Assembly (NCBI GenBank): GCA_021846285.1
Contig: JAJZCB010000031.1
Location: forward strand, 1-37,132
Direction of reading: 5' to 3'
Length of the DNA stretch: 37,132 nucleotides
Source: Bacillota bacterium
GTDB lineage: Bacteria > Bacillota > Bacilli > Alicyclobacillales > SLC66
Below are positions 1 through 7,116 of this stretch, in pieces (position 1 is the stretch's first letter; each line of letters starts with the position of its first letter). The position numbers were made by a program, and so were the translations under genes. The notes under the pieces were generated by a model. It did no database searches. It was given only the letters and a program-made list of their open reading frames with translations, and had not been told where the DNA came from.

Positions 1-58
1 ATGACCCATGGAGTCTGTCTGAATGTAGGCGGGCTCCTTTCCCGTCATTTTCGCAAGA

Positions 59-534
59 ATGAGTCATGAATTCCAGGTGACAATGTCAGTGGGAAAAACG
101 CCGACAGACAATGCAAGCAGCAACAAAGGGTCCAAGCAACGGTTAGTTCCTATTCAGAGTAAAATGCGCCAGGTCTCGCAACGATACCTTCGTGAACGTG
201 GGAATGCGTTGGCCGACGCCCTGTTTCTCACGGTGGACAATTCACCACTGGCGATCGGATCGATTCAGAAACTGATCAAGGAATACGGCGAGCAGGCCCA
301 CATTACGGATGTTCGCGTTTCGCCCCATACATTCCGGATACCATGGCCAAGTTCTATGTCTTGGCCGGGGGCTACGATCTCGGGCGTCATGACATTCTTG
401 GGTGTGGCTTTCAATTTCAATTTCTGAAACGACCGATTATGGAAAGGAAGGGCACACAAACAGACTATACGGATGGCCCTGACATGCGTGAAAAAATGAA
501 AGCCGTTATTCAAAAAGTGAATTGGCATGTCTGA
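59..534 (+). pseudogene. Tyrosine recombinase/integrase remnant (frameshifted)
   Basis: The translated piece has the Xer/phage-integrase catalytic layout: a GSKQRLVPI beta-hairpin segment (catalytic Lys region, about 128-154), then a helical stretch and the H-x-x-R box as SPHTFR (about 322-339). Families normally continue HTFRHTMA...LAGGD...LGH. Here the continuation (M-A-K-F-Y-V-L-A-G-G) lies in another frame starting at 343, as if one C had been lost after CGG near 337. After about 400 the similarity ends and no LGH(S) box or catalytic Tyr is found. The N-terminal half is also missing, so this is a dead fragment. A C-terminal scrap of the same family lies at 10250-10340. Recognition is by motif only. 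Confidence 0.7.
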
Positions 535-553
535 TTCAATTGCCTCGATCGTC

Positions 554-562
554 TGCTATAAT
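554..562 (+). promoter_or_regulatory. Extended -10 promoter of the first TA pair
   Basis: TGCTATAAT is a perfect TGn extended -10 element with consensus TATAAT at 557-562. It lies 21 bases before the start codon, with an AGGTGAT Shine-Dalgarno site between them. No good -35 hexamer sits at the right distance, as is usual for extended -10 promoters. The layout TATAATGGA...GAGGTGAT...ATG resembles the leader at 10095-10135. Confidence 0.65.
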
Positions 563-583
563 GGAAATACGAGGTGATCGACG

Positions 584-856
584 ATGGGCAATGCAAAGAA
601 AGTCTCGTTAGACCCAATTGTACAGGAAAGCCTTTGGAGAGTGCTTCGGGATCAAAGCGACGTTGTGGCGGAAGTTATGGGCAGGGAAGTACGTTTGACA
701 TTGGTTGATCCCGAATTAGATGAAATTGCCAATGAAATTGAGTCCGATCCAGAATTACGTGAGGTATTATTGGCGTCCGAACAGGACATCCAAGAGGGAC
801 GCACCTATACAACGCAGGAAGCAATTCAGTTTATTCTCAAGGAACACTCGGTGTGA
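584..856 (+). CDS. Antitoxin of a ParE/RelE-type toxin-antitoxin pair
   Basis: A 90-residue acidic protein that should neutralise the toxin encoded directly downstream and probably repress its own promoter. The second half, with DPELREVLLASEQDIQEG and T-T-Q-E-A, is the typical helix plus flexible tail that wraps the toxin. No clear AbrB, RHH or HTH fold could be named from the sequence. The start is ATG with AGGTGAT a few bases upstream and an extended -10 promoter at 554. The stop overlaps the toxin start (GTGA), so the two are translationally coupled. The C-terminal region resembles the antitoxin scrap at 17543-17680 (shared DPELRE, then Gly, then TT). Confidence 0.75.
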   Translation: MGNAKKVSLDPIVQESLWRVLRDQSDVVAEVMGREVRLTLVDPELDEIANEIESDPELREVLLASEQDIQEGRTYTTQEAIQFILKEHSV

Positions 857-1137
857 CGCGAGAAATCATTTTCTCTCGGTCTGCTTTGAAACAAATATCC
901 CGAATTCAAAGTGAACGGTATTCCGTTGCTGAGACTGCAGAATATCAGATCCAGCTTATTCAAGAAATCGAAGTCCGGCTGATGCACGTCGGGCCTGAAG
1001 AAGGCTTTCGTGAATATTTCAGGGGACCGTGGGCGAATACCCGGCGAGTTATGGTATCAGGCTACCGTGTTTATTACACTTGGGACAAGGATGAGAAAGT
1101 GACGGTCAGGGGTTTAAAAGCGCCGGGGATGAAGTAA
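853..1137 (+). CDS. ParE/RelE-superfamily toxin
   Basis: A 94-residue basic protein beginning with GTG inside the stop of the antitoxin gene (4-base overlap). The order REIIFSRSALKQISRI (first strand and long helix), EVRLMHVGPEEGFREY, a Tyr-containing strand GYRVYYTWD and a final strand VTVRGLKAP fits the small RelE/ParE fold, which either cleaves ribosome-bound mRNA or poisons gyrase. The usual C-terminal H/R catalytic residues of RelE are not obvious, so ParE-like activity is equally possible. Length is normal for the family and there is no sign of damage. Confidence 0.75.
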   Translation: MTREIIFSRSALKQISRIQSERYSVAETAEYQIQLIQEIEVRLMHVGPEEGFREYFRGPWANTRRVMVSGYRVYYTWDKDEKVTVRGLKAPGMK

Positions 1138-1657
1138 ATTCACCCGATAAATTCGCATTACGAAAAAGCGCCGCAGTTATCGGATGTTTCAAAATATCAG
1201 ATTTCCGAGCAACGAGATTCTGTCGTAAATGGACGACCAGTTGAAGACACGCTTGATGTTAGGAAGAACAATCATATGAGCGAATTGGCTCGGCCATCGT
1301 GAAATCACTCGTTTTGATTTTTCGGTTTCCTGTATGGAACACGGACTGAGCTATGAGGCGTATTTATTGGCACTGCTGGATCGATCGAATGACCCATCGG
1401 GCGCACATTCTGCTGATGAACGGAGATTCGTATCGTTTTCGCCAGAGCTTGCAAAGGCAGCACGAGGAACAGCAAAGGGCATAAAATAGAACATCTCTTC
1501 TTCCCCTCGGGGAGGGGAAGAAGAGAAGAACAAGGACCAAAAGAACCCAGAACAAGGATCTCTCACGCACGAAGTGGCTCACTTTTACCGCGATTGCTGT
1601 GGCTCAAATCATGCTTGACAAAAACAGCACATCCTGAAAGACTCGCTCGACGTGCAA
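1138..1657. other. Gene-free stretch with a coding remnant and a hairpin
   Basis: This 520-base stretch holds no convincing intact gene. A frame open from 1295 to a TAG at 1487-1489 encodes FDFSVSCMEHGLSYEAYLLA followed by an ordinary-looking tail. It is protein-like but has no start with a Shine-Dalgarno site (the first in-frame ATG is 1334), so it is probably the 3' end of a lost gene of unknown family. The strong hairpin at 1495-1525 follows it. Confidence 0.4.
1495..1525. terminator. Perfect 14-bp stem hairpin
   Basis: CTCTTCTTCCCCTC at 1495-1508 pairs exactly with GAGGGGAAGAAGAG at 1512-1525 around a 3-base GGG loop. There is no T-run on the plus strand. On the minus strand the hairpin is followed by a T-rich ATGTTCTATTTTATG, so it may act as a terminator for the HTH-DinB gene that ends at 1658, though 130 bases away. 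Purine and pyrimidine segregate to opposite arms, so an alternative triplex-like structure is also possible. Confidence 0.5.
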
Positions 1658-2506
1658 CTAGACTCCGAGAAACTCCTTCAAGCGGCCCAGTTGATGGCGG
1701 TGGTGGCGGTAGTGCATTTCTATCAACTGAAACCACTCTTTCGCGTTCAAGTATCCGAAACCCGGGTGCTCCACCGTGTTCTCTGCGGGGATTTCGTCCA
1801 GCGTCGGTGCGACGGATCGCATGCGGACAATCATGTCCTGCATGCCTGCTCGAATCTCTTCTTTGCTCTCCGGCTGCGCAGGCGTGTACTGCGGCGACGG
1901 GGGTACCTGAATCTGAATCGGCGGGATGCTCCCTACACGAAACACCTCTTCCCCTCTGTCATTCTTGGCCCCGTCGACGCGCACGGCGGGATTCGATGCA
2001 TCACGACAGGCCTCGACGTTGCGTAATTGCATGAAGCGGGCGCTGTTCATCAGGTGGAGCATCATTTGCCCCAGGGACCACGCGTTATCGCCCGGTTTGC
2101 GGCAGAGCTGATCCATGCTCAGATTCGTCAGTTCGCTCAAGTAAAATTCCGTCTGGGCCTCGACGCTCAATACAGCGGGCAGCACGCTCTCAATCTTGTG
2201 CCGGCTCGATTCCGCCTGGGTGGAATACGGCGGATCGAACTGCTGCTCCACAAACTCGGTGCCCATCAGAAGAGAGACCGCCTCTTCCACCGTGAGGTGC
2301 ACCGGCGGCAGAAAGTATCCGTCCATGAGGGAATACCCCTGTCCGGGCGACCCGACAATGGGCACGCCGGATTCGGAGAGGGCCTGCATGTCCCGGTAAA
2401 TGGTGCGGACGCTAGTCTCGAATCGATCCGCCAAGTCCACCTCGCGCCGACTGCCTTTTCTCTGCAACTCGATCACGATGCCAAGCAAGCGATCCATTCT
2501 GTTCAT
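1658..2506 (-). CDS. HTH (YafY-type) regulator fused to a DinB domain
   Basis: A 282-residue protein with two parts. Residues 1-110 are the DeoR/HTH_11 winged helix and linker of YafY-type regulators (MNRMDRLLGIVIELQRKG; TSVRTIYRDMQAL recognition helix; GSPGQGYSLMDGYFLPPV). Where such regulators normally continue into a WYL ligand domain, this one switches to a complete DinB four-helix bundle (LSMDQLCRKPGDNAWSLGQM; MLHLMNSARF; closing His-rich helix EMHYRHHRHQLGRLKEF), a fold that binds a metal through three His. The start is ATG at 2506, with AAAGGAG about 10 bases before it; an open frame reaches 2632 but has no such site. It is either a one-component sensor using DinB, or two genes joined by an in-frame deletion. 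Confidence 0.85.
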   Translation of the reverse strand: MNRMDRLLGIVIELQRKGSRREVDLADRFETSVRTIYRDMQALSESGVPIVGSPGQGYSLMDGYFLPPVHLTVEEAVSLLMGTEFVEQQFDPPYSTQAESSRHKIESVLPAVLSVEAQTEFYLSELTNLSMDQLCRKPGDNAWSLGQMMLHLMNSARFMQLRNVEACRDASNPAVRVDGAKNDRGEEVFRVGSIPPIQIQVPPSPQYTPAQPESKEEIRAGMQDMIVRMRSVAPTLDEIPAENTVEHPGFGYLNAKEWFQLIEMHYRHHRHQLGRLKEFLGV

Positions 2507-2759
2507 AGCGGGAATGCTCCTTTGACCGATTTCTTCCGGAACTATGCTGCCCGAGAGCGTCAGAACGGGGGCTTGACCACCAGGAATATTTATGCACGAG
2601 GAAACATCCGATATACGTGGCGCAAATGGCATATTAAAAATTCTTGTAAATATCTCCTGTGTTTCCGATTGAAAGTATAAGGTCAGCCAATGCTAGAAAT
2701 TTATCGGAGGGTAGATGATCAATTTTGCAACAGTCAAGTTAATGACTAGAAAAACAAAT

Positions 2760-3563
2760 TCAAATCTCTCCCCAAAACAATTCAGTTTCATAGTTAAAAG
2801 TTACTCTACCGTTACGCTCATGTTGATTAAATAGCTCCCGCAGCTCTCTTACCATAGGTTCGTAATTAGGATGACCAGGTTCAGGAGTATAGGAAGAAGA
2901 CATCAATCGTCCATGCAGCCCTTCAAAATCGAAGAATTGTTGCATTGTAAAACAAGCCTTCTCCATTCTGTTGTCTTTGAAGAATGCTTGCAGTTCGTCG
3001 TGAGAAATGTTTTTGTGGTTAACCTTTGCGTAGTCAATTCCGAACTTATCGAGTAACTGTTCAATCCCCTCTAAGAAAGGCGTTCCCCGCGTCAGACGTG
3101 AATTCCAGATCAAAACGAGCTTCCCTCTCGGTTTCAGAATTCGTTGGAATTCCAATTTGGATGCAGAACGATCAAACCAGTGAAACGCCTGAGCGCACAC
3201 GATAAAGTCCAGCGATTGGTCGGGCAGACCCGTTGACTCAGCTGACCCTGCCACAGCGCGGAAATTGGGTGCATGTACCATTAACCGTTCAGATGCTTCC
3301 CGCATCTCTTGATTTGGCTCAACCGCAACGACATTAGTGCCTCTGTCAACGAGTAACTTAGAAAATATCCCAGTCCCCGCACCAATATCCGCTACCTTTG
3401 AAGTCCGATCCAAATTCACAATATCGTACAAATAGTCTATTGCTTCTGTGGGATATGTCGGACGATATTTCACATAGTCATCAACCCTGCGTGAAAACAA
3501 CTTTTTACTATCCGTCGCAACCACTCCTACATTAAACATTTCCTTTTGTTCATGGACCGACAT
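2760..3563 (-). CDS. Class I SAM-dependent methyltransferase
   Basis: A 267-residue methyltransferase of the Methyltransf_11/UbiE-like type. Motif I is VADIGAGTGIFSKLL (about residues 57-71), motif II the acidic VVAVEPNQEMREAS, motif III GSAESTGLPDQSLDFIVCAQ with the following FHWFD, and motif IV/V LKPRGKLVLIWNSR. The AQAFHWFD signature is typical of the small-molecule methyltransferases related to yeast Crg1/trans-aconitate methyltransferase; the substrate cannot be predicted. The start at 3563 is the first ATG; a second ATG at residue 9 (AAAGGAA directly before it) is an alternative. It is a single gene, more AT-rich than the hen1-pnkp operon. Confidence 0.85.
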   Translation of the reverse strand: MSVHEQKEMFNVGVVATDSKKLFSRRVDDYVKYRPTYPTEAIDYLYDIVNLDRTSKVADIGAGTGIFSKLLVDRGTNVVAVEPNQEMREASERLMVHAPNFRAVAGSAESTGLPDQSLDFIVCAQAFHWFDRSASKLEFQRILKPRGKLVLIWNSRLTRGTPFLEGIEQLLDKFGIDYAKVNHKNISHDELQAFFKDNRMEKACFTMQQFFDFEGLHGRLMSSSYTPEPGHPNYEPMVRELRELFNQHERNGRVTFNYETELFWGEI

Positions 3564-3717
3564 CCTTCTAATACATTCCTGGCCGCAAGTGCAAGATCAG
3601 TCTCCACCTGCCCTACGCATAATCATACACCATCCCAGTTCATGGGTGTCTTCAATTTTTGCTCCTGTTCGCCCAAAACGCGTCGAAACCAGTTTGGGTG
3701 ATATGTACCCCTGCCGG

Positions 3718-4365
3718 CTACTCGAGTTGAAGAAACTCCACAATCTGTCTGTTGTACTTCTCCCAATCACGGTTCTCATTGCGAATAATCAACTTCGGGA
3801 TGTTCCAATTATCTATGACCTCACAGGAGAAATCGCGGACTTTGGCCCACGTCTCACCAGCCTGTCTGAAATCGTCGTCGGTGTAAAGTCCGCATCGTCC
3901 CTGTGCAAATTCAGTTCCACGAAGATCGCATATCCACCGCCAGTTCAGTTCTACATTCACCTGATAGTAGTAAATTACCGTCGGATTTAACGGGGACAAA
4001 ATCTCTGTAAGGGACTCAGCCAACTCGTGTAACAGAATTGGATCCATACCTGAGCACTGCGCAACCCCAAGATGGTCCTGGAATAGCCAACTCTCGATAA
4101 TCGTCACCTCATTCACACGAGAACGATCGGAGACGAACGCATGGAACAATTCCCGAACCCGATTTTGGTACCACATCGCTTCTGTCTGGGATTCAAGCGA
4201 TCCAATCTTGCGATCATAAATGCACAGCGGATGATTCTCTTCCAACTCATGATAAAAACGGTGTGAAATGTTGGCGCTTGCCAAACGGTTAGCCAGCATT
4301 TCCCCAGCGGTGGACTTCCCGGATCCAGGAATTCCGTCAACAATCACCAAACGTGTATTCAGCAC
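3718..4365 (-). CDS. P-loop kinase-like NTPase
   Basis: A 215-residue protein with a Walker A motif GIPGSGKSTAGEML near the N-terminus (about residues 12-25) and a kinase-like continuation. There is an early helix with His/Glu (HRFYHELEENHPLCIYD), a Walker-B-like hydrophobic strand ending in acidic Glu (EVTIIESWLFQD), and VIYYYQVNVELNWRW. The overall design is that of small-molecule or nucleoside kinases of the AAA_33/zeta-toxin-like group, but no specific substrate motif is recognisable. The start is GTG at 4365 with AGGTGGG just upstream. It is monocistronic, next to debris at 4486-5031. Confidence 0.75.
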   Translation of the reverse strand: MLNTRLVIVDGIPGSGKSTAGEMLANRLASANISHRFYHELEENHPLCIYDRKIGSLESQTEAMWYQNRVRELFHAFVSDRSRVNEVTIIESWLFQDHLGVAQCSGMDPILLHELAESLTEILSPLNPTVIYYYQVNVELNWRWICDLRGTEFAQGRCGLYTDDDFRQAGETWAKVRDFSCEVIDNWNIPKLIIRNENRDWEKYNRQIVEFLQLE

Positions 4366-4485
4366 TTTCCCACCTCTTCCATCACTCTTGACATTACCTG
4401 TTTAGAGCGAATCCCTGCTATTTTATGATAGAGGATGTTCTCCTCGTAGACTACCTATTGCGTATAACTGGTCAATCGTCTAGCG

Positions 4486-5031
4486 ATGCAAGAGCTTTCG
4501 ATGGACGGCCCTTGCGCCATTTCAGGATCTGGCGCTTGAAGGTTTAGAACAACATTGGAACGGAATACTCGGTTCCGCCGACCCGAAAAGCCGACGCCAC
4601 AAGTATTACGGCGGAATCCTGACGCACATGCGTTTGGTTCTCAAGATCTTGACGTATCTGTACAATAAATCGCCCAATCCGGCGCGAAGTATGCTGGAGA
4701 TTGTGCATTCGGCTCAGCCTGACATGGACAAGTATGCGACCTTGGCAGCCGGTGGTCCACCGCGCAAGCGAGTTGCCACGTCCGGCGGATGCATGGATTC
4801 TGCATTGTGCGCAATACCTCGCGGATCGGCCAGGTACTTCAGCGCATTGTCGTTCGTGACTGTGCAGTTCGATGGGGCCGCCTTACTCACTTCGAACGGA
4901 CAGAAGAACGACATAACGTTGCGCTGCTCAGTGTGCGTGTCGGGTGCTACAATGAGCGCAAGGATGGTCCTGCAGGAATATTCCGCAGCAGGTGCATCGT
5001 ATATTGGAGTTTCTGCGCTTGCGGAGCGTAA
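4486..5031 (+). pseudogene. Unassigned coding debris upstream of the APH-family kinase
   Basis: About 550 bases of protein-like sequence in changing frames. One frame is open from about 4486 through 4720 without a start (EGLEQHWNGILGSADPKSRR, then HMRLVLKILTYLYNKSPNP). A second frame from about 4789 gives RTEERHNVALLSVRVGCYNE and DGPAGIFRSR. The composition looks coding, but no family could be named. The first frame runs in phase into the phosphotransferase gene at 5099, which creates an artificially long reading frame from 4628. A TGCTACAAT extended -10-like element lies at 4945-4953 and could serve that gene. Confidence 0.45.
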
Positions 5032-5098
5032 GGTGTTGAAATGGGAACAGACCGTTGCGTCGCATTCGGGAATGTTCCATAAAAAGGGTGAAATAAAG

Positions 5099-6127
5099 AT
5101 GACTCAGGCAGACTTGAACATCGATTTGGGTCATATATGTGCGCTAATAGGAGCAGGCGCTCCCTTGGGTAGTCCAGAACCAGTAACAGGCGGACTTCTT
5201 CATCGAATGTGGCGTGTAGAGACGCAGGGTGGAACTTTCGCTGTTAAGGTGCTAAATTCCGAAATAATGTCGCGCCACAATGCGAAGGAAAATTTCAGAA
5301 CTTCGGAAAGAGTAGCTAAGATCGCAAATGGTGAGGGTATTTGTGCAGTCATAGCTAAAACAGTTGGCGACGATCCTTGGATTGAATCAAATGGATCATA
5401 TGTGATGGTATTTGATTGGGTTGACGGGCGCACGTTACTTCCGGAGGAATGCACATCTGAGCACGCAAGGAGAATCGGTGAAATTCTGTTTCGGATACAT
5501 AGTCTCAATATGGTGATCGATGGTCTTGAGCCACCGACTTGGTCGGCAATTCCTGAAGATACGTGGAAGAGTCATATTGCGAAGGCGCGCCAGTCGATAT
5601 CCTGTTGGGAACTTCCGTGGGAAACCCTGCTGCACGATGTAATTAATTGGTGCCGTCTATTTCAGGATGCTGCTGCTAGGTTGTCAAAACGGTTGATTAT
5701 CAGTCATGGAGATCTGGACTCTAAAAACGTCATCTGGAATGACGAACAGACTCCATATGTAATCGACTGGGAGTCGGCGGGTTATGTAAATCCAACAGTG
5801 GAATTGATTGAGGCTGCTCTAAATTGGAGTCGAAATCAAGATGGCACATCGGATAAAACACGCTTTCAAGCTGTGATTCAAAGCTATGTACAAGCTGGAG
5901 GATCACTCTACGGTAATGTGTTGGACGCTTTGTACGGTACGCTGGGAGGCATGTTGGGTTGGCTGGAATACAATATGCGTCGGTCCGTTGATGAAGATGT
6001 ATTCGGAGGTGATGAAAGAGACTTGGCACAAAGAGAAGTAAAGCAGACTGCTCATCAGTTGAAAAAATTGGTTGGCGTCGTTTTTGACTACGCTCAGTGG
6101 ATTGAAGGGATATCTGGGTGGTCATGA
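5099..6127 (+). CDS. Aminoglycoside phosphotransferase (APH)-family kinase
   Basis: A 342-residue kinase-fold protein that would phosphorylate a hydroxyl of a small molecule (antibiotic, choline, homoserine or a sugar; not determined). It shows the N-lobe Lys strand GGTFAVKVLN, the hinge YVMVFDWVDGRTL, the Brenner-type catalytic loop ISHGDLDSKNVIW with catalytic Asp and Asn, and the metal-binding VIDWESAGYVNP, where many relatives have DFE. It is full length for the family. The start is ATG at 5099, with a GGGTGA site at 5086-5091; an in-frame ATG at 4628 would add 157 residues of unrelated sequence and is rejected. It is a single gene, so resistance should not be assumed. Confidence 0.85.
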   Translation: MTQADLNIDLGHICALIGAGAPLGSPEPVTGGLLHRMWRVETQGGTFAVKVLNSEIMSRHNAKENFRTSERVAKIANGEGICAVIAKTVGDDPWIESNGSYVMVFDWVDGRTLLPEECTSEHARRIGEILFRIHSLNMVIDGLEPPTWSAIPEDTWKSHIAKARQSISCWELPWETLLHDVINWCRLFQDAAARLSKRLIISHGDLDSKNVIWNDEQTPYVIDWESAGYVNPTVELIEAALNWSRNQDGTSDKTRFQAVIQSYVQAGGSLYGNVLDALYGTLGGMLGWLEYNMRRSVDEDVFGGDERDLAQREVKQTAHQLKKLVGVVFDYAQWIEGISGWS

Positions 6128-6247
6128 ACTAAATGGAGGTTTAGTCCTGTAAGCCCGTAAAAACTTTGGTAACAGGCGGTACCATTAGCAATGGCTAAAT
6201 CAATGAGTTTTCACACACGGCTGTGATGGGAAAAGGGGCATCCTCTT

Positions 6248-6691
6248 ATGGACAGATTAAGAACCATTCTGGAACAGAGTGGTGTTCAATTTGAAATCAT
6301 TCACCATGAAAAGACAATTCGTACAGCGCAGGAAGGTGCAGACTATCTTGGAATCGAAATAGGACAAACAGCACCCATATTGATTCTCAAGTCAGAAAAG
6401 GGTCATTTTTCGTTGATTAAGTCCGGAGATCGTGGACTTGTCGACTTGCATGAAACTAGCGCAGTTCTAGGATACGGTCTACTACAATTGGCAACTCCAA
6501 AAGAAGTTTTGCAGATCACAGGTTACAGTATCGGTACTATTCCTTTAGTGGGACTCCCATTTCCATGCATTTTAGATAGAGGACTTTTCCGTTATCCATT
6601 CGTCTATGGAGGAACAGGTCAAGCACAATCGACGCTGAAAATTACTCCAGATGCTTTGGAAAAGCTAAACCAAGTTGTTGGTTTTATTTGA
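6248..6691 (+). CDS. YbaK/EbsC-family aminoacyl-tRNA deacylase-like protein
   Basis: A 147-residue protein covering one YbaK/prolyl-tRNA-editing domain, the trans-acting fold that hydrolyses mischarged tRNAs such as Cys-tRNA(Pro). The conserved path is EIIHHEKTIRTAQEGADYLG (substrate-facing loop and first helix), an ILILKSEKGHFSLIKSGDRG strand pair containing the conserved Lys, ATPKEVLQITGYSIGTIPLVG with the GxxxGxxxP motif, and CILDRGLF with the YGGTG turn. The start is ATG at 6248 with an AAAAGGGG site upstream. It stands alone between the kinase gene and a gene-free region. Confidence 0.85.
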   Translation: MDRLRTILEQSGVQFEIIHHEKTIRTAQEGADYLGIEIGQTAPILILKSEKGHFSLIKSGDRGLVDLHETSAVLGYGLLQLATPKEVLQITGYSIGTIPLVGLPFPCILDRGLFRYPFVYGGTGQAQSTLKITPDALEKLNQVVGFI

Positions 6692-7116
6692 TTAAAGGGG
6701 CGAGATCCAAACAAGTTGATTGATCCATTAAGGTGGTAGTTCCGAGGCAGTTTTGGCGGTGTTGGAGCAACATCAGAGCGCAGACGGTGGATTTGCGGGA
6801 ATGGGTGAAGCAACTTCAACCGTTTGGGGATCAGGGATACAACGCGGTAAGAATTCGCGAGTGATAGCGACGGATAGGTCACACACGGGACTAAAGATGG
6901 AGTCAGATGTTCGTTTTACACCGGGCACACGGAACCCGATGAGCGCCATATGTGGTGGGGTGCTGCCGGGGGATGTCTGGACTGTTGCCGTAGAGGCCAC
7001 AGGTAAGACGGAATGGATTCTGGTGATTTGACGAATCGTTCGCCACCCTACACATAGTTCTGGACTCGTCAATAACGGGAACGGATTTTCGAGTAATGCA
7101 AACCTCCGCGTTGAAA
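6692..7116. other. Gene-free stretch with a short coding scrap
   Basis: About 425 bases without an intact gene. A frame at roughly 6778-6863 encodes VDLREWVKQLQPFGDQGYNA ending at TGA, which looks like the C-terminus of a lost protein whose family I could not identify. The rest, up to the end of the helicase gene at 7117, shows no convincing coding frame, RNA gene or terminator. Confidence 0.35.

Noticed and set aside
1334-1489. A 51-codon gene starting at ATG 1334
   Set aside because: No ribosome-binding site, and the frame is open upstream of the ATG, so it is more likely the end of a broken gene.
1594-2680. Plus-strand frames opposite the HTH-DinB gene
   Set aside because: The minus strand carries recognisable HTH and DinB motifs and a ribosome-binding site; the plus frames have none.
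4628-5098. A 157-residue N-terminal domain on the APH-family kinase
   Set aside because: The sequence shows mixed coding debris, and a GGGTGA site precedes ATG at 5099, which gives the normal family length.
6160-6200. A terminator after the APH-family kinase gene
   Set aside because: Only a 5-bp stem (CCATT-AGC-AATGG) without a T-run is present.
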